From Gammaproteobacteria bacterium (lineage in GTDB: Bacteria > Pseudomonadota > Gammaproteobacteria > SZUA-229), in assembly GCA_015488295.1 (NCBI GenBank), contig WFOC01000003.1, positions 1 through 52,421 on the forward strand: a stretch of 52,421 bases of DNA, written 5' to 3'. Positions 8,462-18,929 of the stretch are shown here, piece after piece. The notes under the pieces were generated by a model, which saw only the letters and a list, made by a program, of their open reading frames with translations, searched no databases and was not told the origin of the DNA. Position numbers and translations under genes: made by a program. The number at the start of each line of letters is the position of its first letter. Within the stretch, counting starts at the first letter, position 1.

Positions 8462-10066
8462 TTAACGATACAGGGAGGCCGAAGCCAGTTCGCGGGTGTA
8501 ATCATGCTGCGGATGGTTAAACACCTGCTCTACATCACCCTGCTCGACAACTTTTCCCTGGCGCATAACGATGACGCGATGCGCCATGGCGCGCACTACG
8601 CGCAGATCATGGCTGATGAACAGGTAGCTGAGATTGCGTTTTGCCTGAAGGTCCGCCAGCAGCGCCAGCACCTGTTTTTGTACCGAGACATCAAGCGCGC
8701 TGGTGGGCTCGTCGAGCAGAATGACATCAGGTTCAAGCACCACGGTGCGGGCGATAGCAATGCGCTGTCGCTGACCGCCGGAGAACTCGTGCGGATAACG
8801 CCACAGAGCATCTTCATCAAGATCGACTTCCTGCAAAATGGCGATGATTTTTTCCAGCCGCTGCCTGACATCGAGCTTGGGAAAATGCAGGCGCAGGCCT
8901 TCTTCAATAATCTGCTGCACGGTGAGCCGTGGCGACAGCGAAGAAAACGGATCCTGAAACACGATCTGAAAGTGGCGGCGCAGTGGTCGCATGCTTTTTT
9001 CATTAAAGCGCGTGACATCCTGACCTTTGAATTTAATCTCGCCATTTGATGCCAGCAAACGAAACATCGCCAGACCCAGCGTGGTTTTGCCGGAACCGGA
9101 TTCGCCGACGATACCCAGGGTTTCTCCCGAACACAATGTCAGGCTGACATCATCAACCGCTTTGACTTCATCAACCTTGCGCTTGAAAAAACCTTTGTAA
9201 ACCGGAAAATAACAGCGCAGGTTTTGCGCACTTAACACAACCTTGTCGCTGGCTTTGACCGTGGCGATTTTTTTATCCGGCTCGCTGTCCAGCAAAAAGC
9301 GGGTGTATTCATTTTGCGGATTAGCAAACAACGCTTCAGTATCATTGGTCTCAACAATTTTTCCCTGGTGCATAACACAAACACGGTTAGCAAAACGCCG
9401 CACCAGGTTTAAATCGTGTGTGATCAGCAAAACAGACATGCCGGTATCCTGCTGAATTTCGTGCAGCAAATCGAGAATCTGTTGCTGAATGGTCACGTCC
9501 AGTGCGGTGGTCGGCTCATCGGCAATCAGCAGCGCCGGATCACAGGCCAGCGCCATGGCAATCATCACTCGCTGTCGCTGACCGCCGGATAGAGCATGTG
9601 GATAATCTTTGGCTTTCTGCTCCGGCTGGCGGATGCCGACACGATCCAGCAGTTCGATAACGCGGCGCTGCCTTTGTTCTTTGCTCATATCCTGATGCAG
9701 GATCAGTACTTCTTCGATCTGCTGCCCGATGGGAAACACCGGGTTTAACGAAGTCATCGGCTCCTGAAAAATCATCGAGATGTTTTTACCGCGTACATCT
9801 TTTATCTCGTCATCATTCAGCTTCAATAAATTTTTATTTTCAAAAATAATTTCAGCATCAGAGTAAACCGTGTTTTTTTCATCATGCAAACGCAGCAGGG
9901 AAAAAGCTGTCACCGATTTTCCCGAACCGGACTCGCCAACAATGGCCAGGTTTTCACCGGCAAAAATATCGAAACTGATGTTATCGATAATATCGACCAG
10001 ACCATTCTGCGTATCAAACGACACGCTCAGATCTTTAACACTCAGCAGGGGCTTTTCACTATTCAC
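8462..10066 (-). CDS. yejF: YejF, double-ATPase of peptide/microcin C importer
   Basis: This ATP-binding subunit powers the YejABEF importer for oligopeptides. The 534-residue protein has two complete ABC cassettes, each with a Walker A (GESGSGKS near 43, GESGSGKT near 321), an LSGGQRQR or FSGGQRQR signature and a Walker B ending in DEPT. Fused double NBDs are usual for YejF. The start is a GTG with GGAG seven bases upstream; that GTG lies within a repeated AGTGAAx tract (see findings). Last gene of the operon; separated from yejE by about 70 bases. Confidence 0.93.
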   Translation of the reverse strand: MNSEKPLLSVKDLSVSFDTQNGLVDIIDNISFDIFAGENLAIVGESGSGKSVTAFSLLRLHDEKNTVYSDAEIIFENKNLLKLNDDEIKDVRGKNISMIFQEPMTSLNPVFPIGQQIEEVLILHQDMSKEQRQRRVIELLDRVGIRQPEQKAKDYPHALSGGQRQRVMIAMALACDPALLIADEPTTALDVTIQQQILDLLHEIQQDTGMSVLLITHDLNLVRRFANRVCVMHQGKIVETNDTEALFANPQNEYTRFLLDSEPDKKIATVKASDKVVLSAQNLRCYFPVYKGFFKRKVDEVKAVDDVSLTLCSGETLGIVGESGSGKTTLGLAMFRLLASNGEIKFKGQDVTRFNEKSMRPLRRHFQIVFQDPFSSLSPRLTVQQIIEEGLRLHFPKLDVRQRLEKIIAILQEVDLDEDALWRYPHEFSGGQRQRIAIARTVVLEPDVILLDEPTSALDVSVQKQVLALLADLQAKRNLSYLFISHDLRVVRAMAHRVIVMRQGKVVEQGDVEQVFNHPQHDYTRELASASLYR

Positions 10067-10144
10067 TATTTATCTCCATGGATGGAGTGTATGCTGAAAA
10101 TCGTCTGGAACGATTTCAGTGCACTTTTCACTGTTCACTGCTTT
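10053..10144. repeat. AGTGAAx heptamer repeats between yejE and yejF
   Basis: On the coding strand, short tracts of AGTGAAC/AGTGAAA type occur at 10122-10144 and again at 10053-10070. The first supplies the TGA stop of yejE, the second supplies the GTG start of yejF. Related tracts occur at 12318-12352, 47280-47325 and 47449-47483. Confidence 0.55.
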
Positions 10145-11184
10145 CTCGTATCGAGCGCTTCTCGCAACGCTTCGCCGATAAAGATTAATAACATCAGGGT
10201 GCCGACCAGTACGATGAAGGCACTCAAGGACAGCCACCAGGCTTCGATATTTTCCTTGCCCTGCGCCAGCAACTCGCCAAGGCTCGGCGTTGTTGGCGGC
10301 ACACCCAGACCAAGAAAATCCAGACTGGTCAGTGCCAGGATTGCGCCACTGATACGAAACGGCAGAAAGGTAATAACTGGCGTTAAGCTGTTGGGCAATA
10401 AATGCCGGGTAATGATGGTGTAATTACTCAGCCCCATCGCCCTGGCTGAACGCACGTAATCCAGATTTCTGCCACGCAAAAATTCAGCACGCACATAATC
10501 GGACAAACCCATCCAGCCAAACAGTGACAACAGAATAATCAGCAGCCAGATACTCGGCTGAAAAATGGATGCGAAAATAATCAGCAGATACAGTTCAGGC
10601 ATGGACGACCAGACTTCGATGATGCGCTGCATGATGAGATCGGTCTTGCCGGAAAAATAACCCTGCACAGCGCCAGCAACAATACCGATGGCAACACCGA
10701 TAACCATCAGCGCCAGCGCAAACCACACCGAGATTCGAAAGCCGTAAATAACACGCGCCAGCACATCACGGCCACGGTCATCGGTGCCGAAATAATTTTC
10801 TGCCGATGGCGGTGCCGGGTTCGGCAGGTCGCTGTCAAAATTGATGGTGTTGTAACTGTAGGGGTTGAGCGGCTCGATCATCCAGTTGCCATTTTTTTCC
10901 AGCTGCTGACGAACAAAGTCATCAGTGTAATCAGCCTCGGTTTCAAAATCGCCACCGAAGGTTGTTTCCGGATACGTCTGCACCACAGGAAAATAAAAAT
11001 TGCCGTCATACTTCACCAGCAGCGGTTTATCATTGGACAGCACTTCGGCAAAAAAACAAAGCACAAATAAAATGCTGAAAATCCACAGGCTGATGTAACC
11101 GCGACGGTTGGCTTTAAAACGTAACCAGGCACGCTGCCCCGGCGACAAACCCTTTGCCTGATTTTGTTTTTTCAGGGCAAACAT
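10135..11184 (-). CDS. yejE: YejE, inner-membrane permease of peptide importer
   Basis: A 349-residue OppC-type permease. It has one N-terminal membrane helix (about 34-50), the long periplasmic insert typical of YejE (residues about 55-130, with NYFGTDDRGRDVLAR at its end), then five helices and the EAA loop (SARAMGLSNYTIITRHLLPNSL). It pairs with YejB to form the channel. The ATG overlaps the yejB stop as TAATG. The last codons and stop lie in a heptamer repeat tract. Confidence 0.93.
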   Translation of the reverse strand: MFALKKQNQAKGLSPGQRAWLRFKANRRGYISLWIFSILFVLCFFAEVLSNDKPLLVKYDGNFYFPVVQTYPETTFGGDFETEADYTDDFVRQQLEKNGNWMIEPLNPYSYNTINFDSDLPNPAPPSAENYFGTDDRGRDVLARVIYGFRISVWFALALMVIGVAIGIVAGAVQGYFSGKTDLIMQRIIEVWSSMPELYLLIIFASIFQPSIWLLIILLSLFGWMGLSDYVRAEFLRGRNLDYVRSARAMGLSNYTIITRHLLPNSLTPVITFLPFRISGAILALTSLDFLGLGVPPTTPSLGELLAQGKENIEAWWLSLSAFIVLVGTLMLLIFIGEALREALDTRKQ

Positions 11185-12236
11185 TATTTATCCACCGAAT
11201 CAAAATGAATGCGTGGATCAATCATCACATAACTAATGTCAGCCAGCAGTTTTGCGATCAGGCCAAGAATGGTAAACATGAACAACGTGCCCAGCACCAC
11301 CGGGTAATCACGTTTTAATACCGACTCGTAAGAAAGCAGGCCCAGACCATCCAGTGAAAAAATAGTTTCGATCAGCAGACTGCCGGTAAAAAATGCGCCG
11401 ATAAAAGCTGCCGGAAAACCGGTAATTAAAGGAATGATGGCATTGCGAAAAACATGGCGATATAAAACAGCCGTGTCAGACAGACCTTTGGCTTTTGCGG
11501 TCAGTACGTACTGCTTGCGAATCTCTTCGATAAAACTGTTTTTGGTCAGCATGGTCATCACCGCAAAACTGCCGATAACAGACGCGGTGATCGGCAGCAC
11601 CATATGCCACAGATAATCGGTGATCTGCTTATACCACGGCAATGTATCCCAGTTATCCGACACCAGACCGCGCAAGGGGAAGATATCAAGAAAACTTCCG
11701 CCACCCAGAAAAACCAGCAGGGTAATGCCGAGCACAAAACCGGGAATCGAGTAACCGATCAGAATAAGCGTGCTGGTTACCACATCAAAAGTGCTTCCAT
11801 CCCTGACCGCCTTGGCGATGCCCAGCGGTATACAGGTGGAATAAACGATCAGAAAACTCCACACACCCAGACTGATCGACACCGGCAACTTGGAGATAAC
11901 CAGATCAACCACCGACATATTATGAAAATAACTATCCCCAAAATCAAAGGTCAGATAGTTTTTCATCATGGTAAAAAAACGTTCGTACACCGGCTTGTCA
12001 AAACCATAAAGCGCACGAATTTCTTCGATGTACTCTTCATCCAGCCCGGTCGCCCCACGATACAAACCACTGGTGCCACTGCTGGCCTCACCAACACCGT
12101 GCTGCCCTTCCAGCTGACTGATCAACTGCTCCACCGGCCCGCCAGGAACAAACTGCGTCACCGCAAAGGTGATCAGCATGACACCAAACAAGGTTGGAAT
12201 CATTAACAATAGTCGTTTTAATATATATGAAAACAT
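11184..12236 (-). CDS. yejB: YejB, inner-membrane permease of peptide importer
   Basis: A 350-residue OppB-type permease that begins MFSYILKRLLLMIPTLFGV, the usual first helix, followed by the periplasmic segment with VPGGPVEQ and a YejB-specific insert (GLYRGATGLDEEYI). Five more helices and the EAA loop (TAKAKGLSDTAVLYRHVFRN) follow. It partners YejE. Translation of yejE is coupled to its stop. Confidence 0.93.
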   Translation of the reverse strand: MFSYILKRLLLMIPTLFGVMLITFAVTQFVPGGPVEQLISQLEGQHGVGEASSGTSGLYRGATGLDEEYIEEIRALYGFDKPVYERFFTMMKNYLTFDFGDSYFHNMSVVDLVISKLPVSISLGVWSFLIVYSTCIPLGIAKAVRDGSTFDVVTSTLILIGYSIPGFVLGITLLVFLGGGSFLDIFPLRGLVSDNWDTLPWYKQITDYLWHMVLPITASVIGSFAVMTMLTKNSFIEEIRKQYVLTAKAKGLSDTAVLYRHVFRNAIIPLITGFPAAFIGAFFTGSLLIETIFSLDGLGLLSYESVLKRDYPVVLGTLFMFTILGLIAKLLADISYVMIDPRIHFDSVDK

Positions 12237-12285
12237 TTTTATTTTTTAGGCTATTACACTTTGTTATCATTTCAACCGATGAATA

Positions 12286-12352
12286 AGATCCTTCGGCTTC
12301 GCTCAGGATGACAACGTTTTTTATTATTCACTTTTCATTATTCACTGCTTTT
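12286..12352. repeat. REP-like unit and heptamer tract between yejA and yejB
   Basis: Bases 12286-12313 (AAGATCCTTCGGCTTCGCTC followed by AGGATGAC) are a second copy of the unit seen at 8417-8445. Bases 12318-12352 hold alternating ATTCACTTTTC-type heptamers, which on the coding strand provide the yejA stop codon (CAGTGA). Confidence 0.55.
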
Positions 12353-14156
12353 TTATCCACCACGCCTTCAACATCCAGCTAACCGGATCATAATACAGCG
12401 GCTGTGTTTTCGGGATACCAAATTTATTCCAGTAGGCCACGCGGTGCACATTGATGTACCAGTTGGGCACCAGGTACTCACCGTATAACAACACACGGTC
12501 GAGCGCACGTGAAGCGATGATCACATGCTCGCGATCTTTTGCCTGGATAATTTCCAGCACCAGTGCATCAACCACCGGGTTTTTTATGCCCGGCATGTTT
12601 CGTGACCCTTTCATCTCTGCCGAGCTTGAATAAAACATGTTCATCAGCTCATTACCCGGCGATACTGATGACGGAAAACTGGTGACCACCATATCAAATT
12701 CAAAAGTATCCATGCGGCGTTTATACAACGAGGAATCCACTTTCCGATACCTGGTTTCAACACCGAGTTTTTTCAGGTTGTGCGCGTAAGGTGCGATGAT
12801 ACGATCAAAGCCGCTCTGCACCAGCAGTATATCCAGCACGAAAGGTTCGCCTTCGGCATTTTTAAGCACACCGTCCTGCACCGTCCAGCCGGCTTCGGCC
12901 AGCAGGTCACGCGCCTGGATCAGATTTTTACGCAGGCTGTACGGCGGCAAGGTGGTTGCTGGCTGCCACTGCCGGGTAAAAATTTCCGGTGGCAGCTGGT
13001 CACGGTATTTTTCCAGCAGCGCTAACTCCTTGCCTTCGGGCAAACCTTTTGCGGCTAACTCGCTGTTGCTGAAATAACTGTCTGCGCGCACATACTGGTT
13101 ATAAAAAAGTTTGGCATTGGCCCACTCAAAATCGTAAGCCAGACTCAGCGCCCTTCGTACTCGCACGTCCTTGAATTTATCGCGCCGGGTATTAAAAGCA
13201 AAGCCCTGCATGCCAGCATTGTTCTTGTGCGTCAGTTCGCGTTTTATAATCTCGCCCGAATCATAACGCGGGCCATTATGTGAACGCGCCCAGCGCTTTG
13301 AATAATTTTCAAAAAAGAAATCAAACTCGCCGGCCTTGAATGCTTCCAGCGCAATGGTTGAGTCCTTGTAATATTTATAAGTTATCTTTTCATAGTTGAA
13401 CATGCCTTTGCGCACTGGCAGGTCCTGCGCCCAGTAGTCCGGGTTTCTGACATAAACAATGGACTTGCCGCGATCATATTTTTCTACCCGGTAAGGACCA
13501 CTGGCAATCGGAACAACATCACCGGTTTTGTCAAAAGCCAGATTACCTGCCCATTTTTTTGAGAAGATGGGAATTTCACCGATGATCATGTGCAGCTCGC
13601 GATTTTTGTTTTTAAAGTCGAAACGCACAGTCAGTTCATCGATAACGGTGGCTGATTTCACATCGCCATAATAAACCCGGAACTGCGGATGCGCGGCTTT
13701 ACTCATCAGGATATCAAAAGAATATTTTACATCCTCGGCTGTAATCGCATCACCATTGGAAAATTTTGCCAGCGGGTTGATGTGAAAGGTGACCGAGAGC
13801 TCATCGTCCGACAGGTAAAAATCATCGGCGATCAGTCCGTATTCGGTGAACGGCTCATCCAGACTTTTTTCCAGCAGGCTTTCAAACACCAGTGTGCCCA
13901 GGCCGCCGGCAGAGATGCCTTTCAACAAATACGGATTCAGACTGTCAAACGTACCCAGCCCCATCAGGGTCAGCTCACCGCCTTTGGGCGCATCCGGGTT
14001 TACATAATCAAAATGCTGGTAGTCAGGCGGGTACTTGGGCGCATAGCCCATTCCCATTGCCGGCACTGCGTTTACATTGACGGGAAGGCAAAACAGAAGG
14101 ATAAGAAAAAGGGAAACTCTCGCATCGAACCATCGATCTAACATGGTATTTAACAT
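12342..14156 (-). CDS. yejA: YejA, periplasmic peptide-binding protein
   Basis: A 604-residue solute-binding protein of the SBP_bac_5 family, first in the yejABEF operon. It starts with a signal peptide (hydrophobic core FLILLFCLPVNVNA, cleavage near residue 30). The mature part has FDYVNPDAPKGGELTLMGLG and the DAITAEDVKYSFDIL block typical of YejA. The family captures oligopeptides and, in enterics, microcin C. An ATG four codons downstream is an alternative start; neither has a clear ribosome binding site. Confidence 0.92.
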   Translation of the reverse strand: MLNTMLDRWFDARVSLFLILLFCLPVNVNAVPAMGMGYAPKYPPDYQHFDYVNPDAPKGGELTLMGLGTFDSLNPYLLKGISAGGLGTLVFESLLEKSLDEPFTEYGLIADDFYLSDDELSVTFHINPLAKFSNGDAITAEDVKYSFDILMSKAAHPQFRVYYGDVKSATVIDELTVRFDFKNKNRELHMIIGEIPIFSKKWAGNLAFDKTGDVVPIASGPYRVEKYDRGKSIVYVRNPDYWAQDLPVRKGMFNYEKITYKYYKDSTIALEAFKAGEFDFFFENYSKRWARSHNGPRYDSGEIIKRELTHKNNAGMQGFAFNTRRDKFKDVRVRRALSLAYDFEWANAKLFYNQYVRADSYFSNSELAAKGLPEGKELALLEKYRDQLPPEIFTRQWQPATTLPPYSLRKNLIQARDLLAEAGWTVQDGVLKNAEGEPFVLDILLVQSGFDRIIAPYAHNLKKLGVETRYRKVDSSLYKRRMDTFEFDMVVTSFPSSVSPGNELMNMFYSSSAEMKGSRNMPGIKNPVVDALVLEIIQAKDREHVIIASRALDRVLLYGEYLVPNWYINVHRVAYWNKFGIPKTQPLYYDPVSWMLKAWWIKKQ

Positions 14157-14358
14157 AGGCGTAACGTGATTATATTGTTATTTTTATGTTGGATAGTCGT
14201 GCGCATTTTTAGTTGCGTTCATCGCTTTATTTGTTGCATTCATGGCTTGCATTTACGGGTAAAATCCGCCTAACATGTGGCAACTGAGTTTACAGTACTG
14301 GTCAGCTACTCGCCAACATCGCTGACTGACAATAATAAAATATTTAAGGGGAACAACC

Positions 14359-15150
14359 ATGGGCTTTTTAACCGGCAAACGTGCATTAATTTTTGGTGTA
14401 GCAAGCAACCGATCAATTGCCTGGGGTATCGCACAGGCAATGCATCGCGAAGGGGCTGATCTGGCTTTTGCCTACCAGGGTGAAAGACTGAAAGAGCGCG
14501 TGGAAAAACTGGCAGGGCAATGTGATTCAGACATCGTGGTGCCCTGTGATGTGGAAGACGATGACCAGATCGAAGCAGTCTTTGACCATCTGGATGACTA
14601 CTGGGACACCCTCGACATCATCGTGCACTCAGTAGCATTTGCACCCAAAGAGATGCTGGAAGGCGACTATCTGGACAACATCAGCCGCGACGGTTTCAAC
14701 ACCGCTCACGATATCAGCTCATACAGCCTGGCCGCTATCGCCAAGGCCGGTCGCCACATGATGCAGAACCGCAAAGACGCGGCCATCATCACCATGAGTT
14801 ACCTCGGCGCAGTGCGCGCTTTTCCCGGCTACAACGTGATGGGGCTGGCCAAAGCCAGTCTGGAAGCCAATGTTCGTTACCTGGCGCATTCACTGGGGCC
14901 GGAAGGCATCCGCGTCAACGCCATTTCTGCCGGCCCGATCAAAACACTGGCGGCGAAAGGCATTACCGGTTTTAACAAGATTATCCAACACGTAGAACAA
15001 AGTGCACCACTGCGGCGCAATGTCACCATCGAAGAAGTCGGCAACACCTCAGCCTTCCTGTGTTCGGAACTGGCCAGCGGTATTACCGGCGAGATTGTTT
15101 ATGTTGATGCCGGTTATCACACAGCGGGCTTGATGGGTGATATCGAATAA
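14359..15150 (+). CDS. fabI: Enoyl-ACP reductase FabI
   Basis: FabI reduces enoyl-ACP with NADH in the last step of each fatty-acid elongation cycle. The 263-residue protein has the FabI nucleotide-binding start ([20 protein letters not shown]) and the catalytic Y158-x6-K165 (YNVMGLAK), plus Y148, all aligning with E. coli Tyr156/Lys163/Tyr146. AAGGGG precedes the ATG. A strong terminator follows, so it is monocistronic. It diverges from yejA with about 200 bases between. Confidence 0.97.
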   Translation: MGFLTGKRALIFGVASNRSIAWGIAQAMHREGADLAFAYQGERLKERVEKLAGQCDSDIVVPCDVEDDDQIEAVFDHLDDYWDTLDIIVHSVAFAPKEMLEGDYLDNISRDGFNTAHDISSYSLAAIAKAGRHMMQNRKDAAIITMSYLGAVRAFPGYNVMGLAKASLEANVRYLAHSLGPEGIRVNAISAGPIKTLAAKGITGFNKIIQHVEQSAPLRRNVTIEEVGNTSAFLCSELASGITGEIVYVDAGYHTAGLMGDIE

Positions 15151-15171
15151 AGCCTGAACTATTACACCATT

Positions 15172-15210
15172 AAAAAAGGTCGGCCTCTGATTCAGAGGCC
15201 GACCTTTTTT
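15172..15210. terminator. Bidirectional terminator between fabI and the symporter gene
   Basis: A perfect 18-base stem (AAAAAAGGTCGGCCTCTG) with a three-base loop. A-run on one side and T-run on the other, so it can stop transcription from fabI and from the convergent symporter gene. Confidence 0.95.
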
Positions 15211-15256
15211 AATGTGCTGTATCTGCGTGGGCAAAAAAACCTTGCCCACCCTACTT

Positions 15257-16525
15257 TTATACAAGCTTTGTTTTTTCGCCTTCGAGGCGGGCGATGGTGA
15301 CTGCGGCGCAGGAATCACTGAATACATTGACCGAGGTACGACACATATCCAGCACACGATCAACCACAAGAATCAAACCAATCGCTTCCAGCGGCAGACC
15401 GATGGCAGCCAGAATAATGGTAATCGCCACCAGACTTGCTGATGGAATGCCGGCAACACCAATCGAAGTCAACAGGGCCACCAGCACAATGGTGAACTGG
15501 GTGGTGATATCCAGTGAGATGCCGTAGGCCTGCGCGATAAACATCGCCGCCACACACTCATACAGCGCGGTGCCGTCCATATTGATGGTTGCACCCAGTG
15601 GCAGGGTAAAACCGGATACCTGGTTGGAAACACCGGCACGATTTTCAACACAGTCCATGGTAATCGGCAGAGTGGCCGATGACGAGCTGGTGGAAAACGC
15701 GGTCAACAACGCAGGCAACATGGCTTTAAAATGTTTTGTCGGTGAAACCCGTGCCAGGTAACGCAGAATGGCCGGCAGAAACAGCAACAGGTGCGCGGCC
15801 AGCGCCAGCACCACCGTGGCAAAAAACATCGCCAGCGGTTCAAATGCTTCAACACCGGAAATCATGATCACTTTTGTCACCAGCGCATACACACCCAGCG
15901 GTGCGAACTTCATGATGAGGTTGGTCATCATCATCATGATGTCGAGCAGACCCTGCCAGAAATCTTTATGAACCTGTGCCGATGAGCCTTTTAATTTTGA
16001 AACAAAAAAACCGAAAATCAGGCTGAAGAAAATCAGTCCCAGCATCTGACCGTTAGCGGCAGCGGTGACAATGTTGGGCGGCACCATGCGCAGCAATACC
16101 TCAGCAATGTCACTGGCACCTTTGCCACCGACCTGGCTGACCACTTCTTCGGTCTGTTCTGACAGGCCAATAACATGACGCGCCGGTTCACCATCAACGA
16201 TACCCGGTTGCAACAGGTTAACGAAGAACAGGCCAATGAGAATGGCAACCAGGCTGGTGCTGGCATAATACAAAACAGTTTTTGAACCCAGCCGTCCCAG
16301 GGCATCGCCATGCAGGCTCATCATGCCGGTAATAATCGATGCCATCACCAGCGGCACGATCAGCATCTTTAGTGCATTGAGAAACAGGGTACCAAAAAAG
16401 ACCAGCACCGAAAGAAATGAAATACCAAAAACTGACGCGGACTGATCGACAATCAGCCCGGTAAGCACAGCAAAACAAAGCGCGATTAATATCTGCCAAT
16501 GTAACGCGATTTTATTTATTGCCAC
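15257..16525 (-). CDS. gltP: Dicarboxylate/amino acid:cation symporter (GltP-like)
   Basis: A 422-residue membrane protein of the DAACS family, which imports glutamate, aspartate or C4-dicarboxylates with H+ or Na+. It has the serine-rich hairpin (STSSSSATLP) and the NMDGTALYE motif of transmembrane segment 7, plus the C-terminal DRVLDMCRTSVNV block that binds substrate. Eight membrane segments and two hairpins are expected. GltP versus DctA cannot be told from sequence alone; the symbol is the likelier choice. Confidence 0.85.
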   Translation of the reverse strand: MAINKIALHWQILIALCFAVLTGLIVDQSASVFGISFLSVLVFFGTLFLNALKMLIVPLVMASIITGMMSLHGDALGRLGSKTVLYYASTSLVAILIGLFFVNLLQPGIVDGEPARHVIGLSEQTEEVVSQVGGKGASDIAEVLLRMVPPNIVTAAANGQMLGLIFFSLIFGFFVSKLKGSSAQVHKDFWQGLLDIMMMMTNLIMKFAPLGVYALVTKVIMISGVEAFEPLAMFFATVVLALAAHLLLFLPAILRYLARVSPTKHFKAMLPALLTAFSTSSSSATLPITMDCVENRAGVSNQVSGFTLPLGATINMDGTALYECVAAMFIAQAYGISLDITTQFTIVLVALLTSIGVAGIPSASLVAITIILAAIGLPLEAIGLILVVDRVLDMCRTSVNVFSDSCAAVTIARLEGEKTKLV

Positions 16526-16622
16526 AATGCGATTCTCATGTTTTACCTGCAGACTGTTTTATCAGGATGTTTTTGATAACACATGCCTGCATGCTGAAAA
16601 AATCCGAATGAAAGTTTATTTA

Positions 16623-18512
16623 TCAGTCAACCTTGTTAATCAGGTTCATGTTTCTATCGATGTCTGCACTTTCCTTGATCATCTGTAAAGCACTTGAAAA
16701 ATCACGAATCGCGTTTTCTCTTATCACTTCGCTCTTCACCTGATCCAGCTGACCTGGCAAAATATTTTCCGGGGTATTCACTTTATTCAATACCACCAGA
16801 GCAACATCACCAGAGATCAGGTTAACCTCTTTAACCGGTTTCTTGCCATCCTGTGCTGGTGCCATGGCAAACGCACTTCGCAAGATAGCCGCGTCACTTA
16901 CCCGCGCACTGTCTCTGCGACCAAGCGCCGTGATGTTTTCCAAAGTAACGCCATCGGATTTTATATTGTCGACAGGTTCGCCCGCTTCAATTTTTGCTTT
17001 TGCTTCTAACGCCGCAGCCAGCGTCTGTTCGTGGCCGGCCATCACTTTTAATATGTTTTCTATCCGCGAGCTAACCTCTGCCAACGGAATAGCTTTTGCC
17101 GGTATGCGTTCAACCATGCGGATGACAACAACGTGTTCCGGGCTCACCTCAATAATATCGCTGTTACTGCCCTGCTCTAGCACCAGTGGAGAAAACGCAA
17201 CGCTGCGCACTTTCTCATTTTCAGCAATACCTTCACCCTGGTTACGAGAAAAGTATTCACTGGTCTTAAGTTTAAGACCAAGGTCTTCAACCACGATATC
17301 GAGGCTGTCAGGATTTTCATAAGCCGTCGAAGCCAGTTGTTCGCTTAAATCATAAAACATTGATGCTACAGCATCGGCTCTGATCTCTTCTTCAAATTCA
17401 TAACGCTTCGTCGCCAACGGTGCAACAGGTTCCTTTCGTATATCATCCAGCTTGATAATATGAAAACCAAACTGTGTTTCGACTACGTCGCTCACAGAAC
17501 CTTTTTCCATGCTGAATAATTTTTTCTCGAATGGTTTAACCATTTCACCCAGAGCAATCCAGTCAAGGTCGCCACCTTCGGCAGCTGATCCCGGATCCTG
17601 CGAATATTTTTTCGCCAGTTCAGCAAAGTCTGCGCCCTGCTCCAGTTCTTTTTTTATTGTCTCAATCGTATTCTGCGCAGCAGCTTTATTTTCGTTAGCC
17701 TGTATCAATATATGGCGTGCTTTACGCTGCTCGCGGCCAGCCGCACTTTTTACATAATGGTCGTACAGTTCTTCGACCTGTTGCTCATCAATCTCAACAT
17801 TGTCAGCCAGTGCGCCGGAAGTAATTTCGACGTAATCAACCTTAATTTTTTCAGGCAACATGAAACGCTGCAGGTTTTCCTCGTAGTACTGTTTGATTTC
17901 TTCAGCGGTTGGCTTTGTTGCTGTAGAAAAATGTTCAACATTAAACGTCAACACGCTGATGTCACGTGTTTGTTCTGTCAGCGCTGCGAGTTTATTCACC
18001 ATATCATTGGTAACAAACGTGGAGTTGACAATGGCTGATTGCATTTGCTGCAATCGCAATTCATTTCGCAGTGTATATTCATACATCGGTATGCTCATGC
18101 CGAATGAAGCAACACCGGCTTCAAAACGTTCACGATCAAACACACCATCGACACTAAATAGCTGCCGGATTCTTTCGCTCAAGATGGCATCCGAAATACG
18201 GTAGCCCTGTTTAAAGGTAACGTCTTCAAGCACACGCTGATTAATCATCTGCGTTAAAGTGCGTTCGCGTAATGCTTTTTCTTCTATGGGAAGTTCGCCA
18301 CCGTACTGACGCAACAGAGACTGACGCTCACGTGAAACCGCACGCTCAAACTCATTGGCAGATATTTCCGAATCATTCACTTTAGCAGCATAACGCGGGC
18401 CGGCATCATCAAAGTAAGACTGAATACCCCAGAGGGCAAAAGGCAAACCAATCAATATAACAATAGCAATACCTAACCAACCCTTAATACGATCATTAAT
18501 AGCTTGTAACAT
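16623..18512 (-). CDS. ppiD: PpiD, membrane-anchored periplasmic folding chaperone
   Basis: A 629-residue protein with one N-terminal membrane helix (LGIAIVILIGLPFALWGI, about 14-31), a SurA-like N-terminal chaperone domain (EFERAVSRERQ, RERTLTQMINQRVLED) and a parvulin domain near 262-360 (RKARHILI, then EQGADFAELAKKYSQDPGSA and FGFHIIKL). PpiD assists proteins leaving the Sec translocon and sits in the tig-clpPX-lon-hupB-ppiD order known from enterics; here two tRNAs separate it from hupB. Confidence 0.93.
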   Translation of the reverse strand: MLQAINDRIKGWLGIAIVILIGLPFALWGIQSYFDDAGPRYAAKVNDSEISANEFERAVSRERQSLLRQYGGELPIEEKALRERTLTQMINQRVLEDVTFKQGYRISDAILSERIRQLFSVDGVFDRERFEAGVASFGMSIPMYEYTLRNELRLQQMQSAIVNSTFVTNDMVNKLAALTEQTRDISVLTFNVEHFSTATKPTAEEIKQYYEENLQRFMLPEKIKVDYVEITSGALADNVEIDEQQVEELYDHYVKSAAGREQRKARHILIQANENKAAAQNTIETIKKELEQGADFAELAKKYSQDPGSAAEGGDLDWIALGEMVKPFEKKLFSMEKGSVSDVVETQFGFHIIKLDDIRKEPVAPLATKRYEFEEEIRADAVASMFYDLSEQLASTAYENPDSLDIVVEDLGLKLKTSEYFSRNQGEGIAENEKVRSVAFSPLVLEQGSNSDIIEVSPEHVVVIRMVERIPAKAIPLAEVSSRIENILKVMAGHEQTLAAALEAKAKIEAGEPVDNIKSDGVTLENITALGRRDSARVSDAAILRSAFAMAPAQDGKKPVKEVNLISGDVALVVLNKVNTPENILPGQLDQVKSEVIRENAIRDFSSALQMIKESADIDRNMNLINKVD

Positions 18513-18929
18513 AGTTTTTCTACTTTTTATGTGTTTGTGGCTTAAATACGTTTGGGCAGAATTATACCTAAATCACAACGTTTATACGGTATCAGGCAAA
18601 AATAAATTATTGTGTGCGTCGAGCTGGAAATAATCTAACAGGCGGTTAACGAGCGACCGGCAGGATATGAGATTTTTTTGAGAGGGGTATCTGATCTGAA
18701 TTTAATGACAGGTACCGCACAAGGTTAAAGTTTAACTCTGATGCGGTACAGTCTTAAAAACGGCGAACCGGACGGGATTATGCGGCGCTTCCCTGCGCCG
18801 CACCCAAGGCTTCGCTTCGCTCGTGTAAATTTGTTCCTGACAAATTTATCGAACCGTTCGAACCCCGTCTATGCTATGTGCAAGCATCGTATATGCTGCC
18901 AGAGCTGGGGATCAAATGGATTTTAAATA
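18513..18929. other. Gap between ppiD and tRNA-Asp; tRNA-like duplicated piece and hairpins
   Basis: No credible gene is present. The sequence CGGCGAACCGGACGGGATT at 18761-18779 nearly repeats the 3' end of the adjacent tRNA-Asp. It is followed by two small hairpins (TGCGGCGC...GCGCCGCA and AAATTTGTTCC...GACAAATTT) and a T-arm-like GTTCGAACCCCGTC near 18857. This looks like a tRNA-associated repeat or a relic of an attachment site. Confidence 0.5.

Noticed and set aside
11604..12206. 200-codon frame opposite yejB
   Set aside because: It is antisense to a clear YejB and has no recognisable motif.
18741..18926. 61-codon frame between ppiD and tRNA-Asp
   Set aside because: It spans hairpins and a tRNA-like piece and has no ribosome binding site or family.
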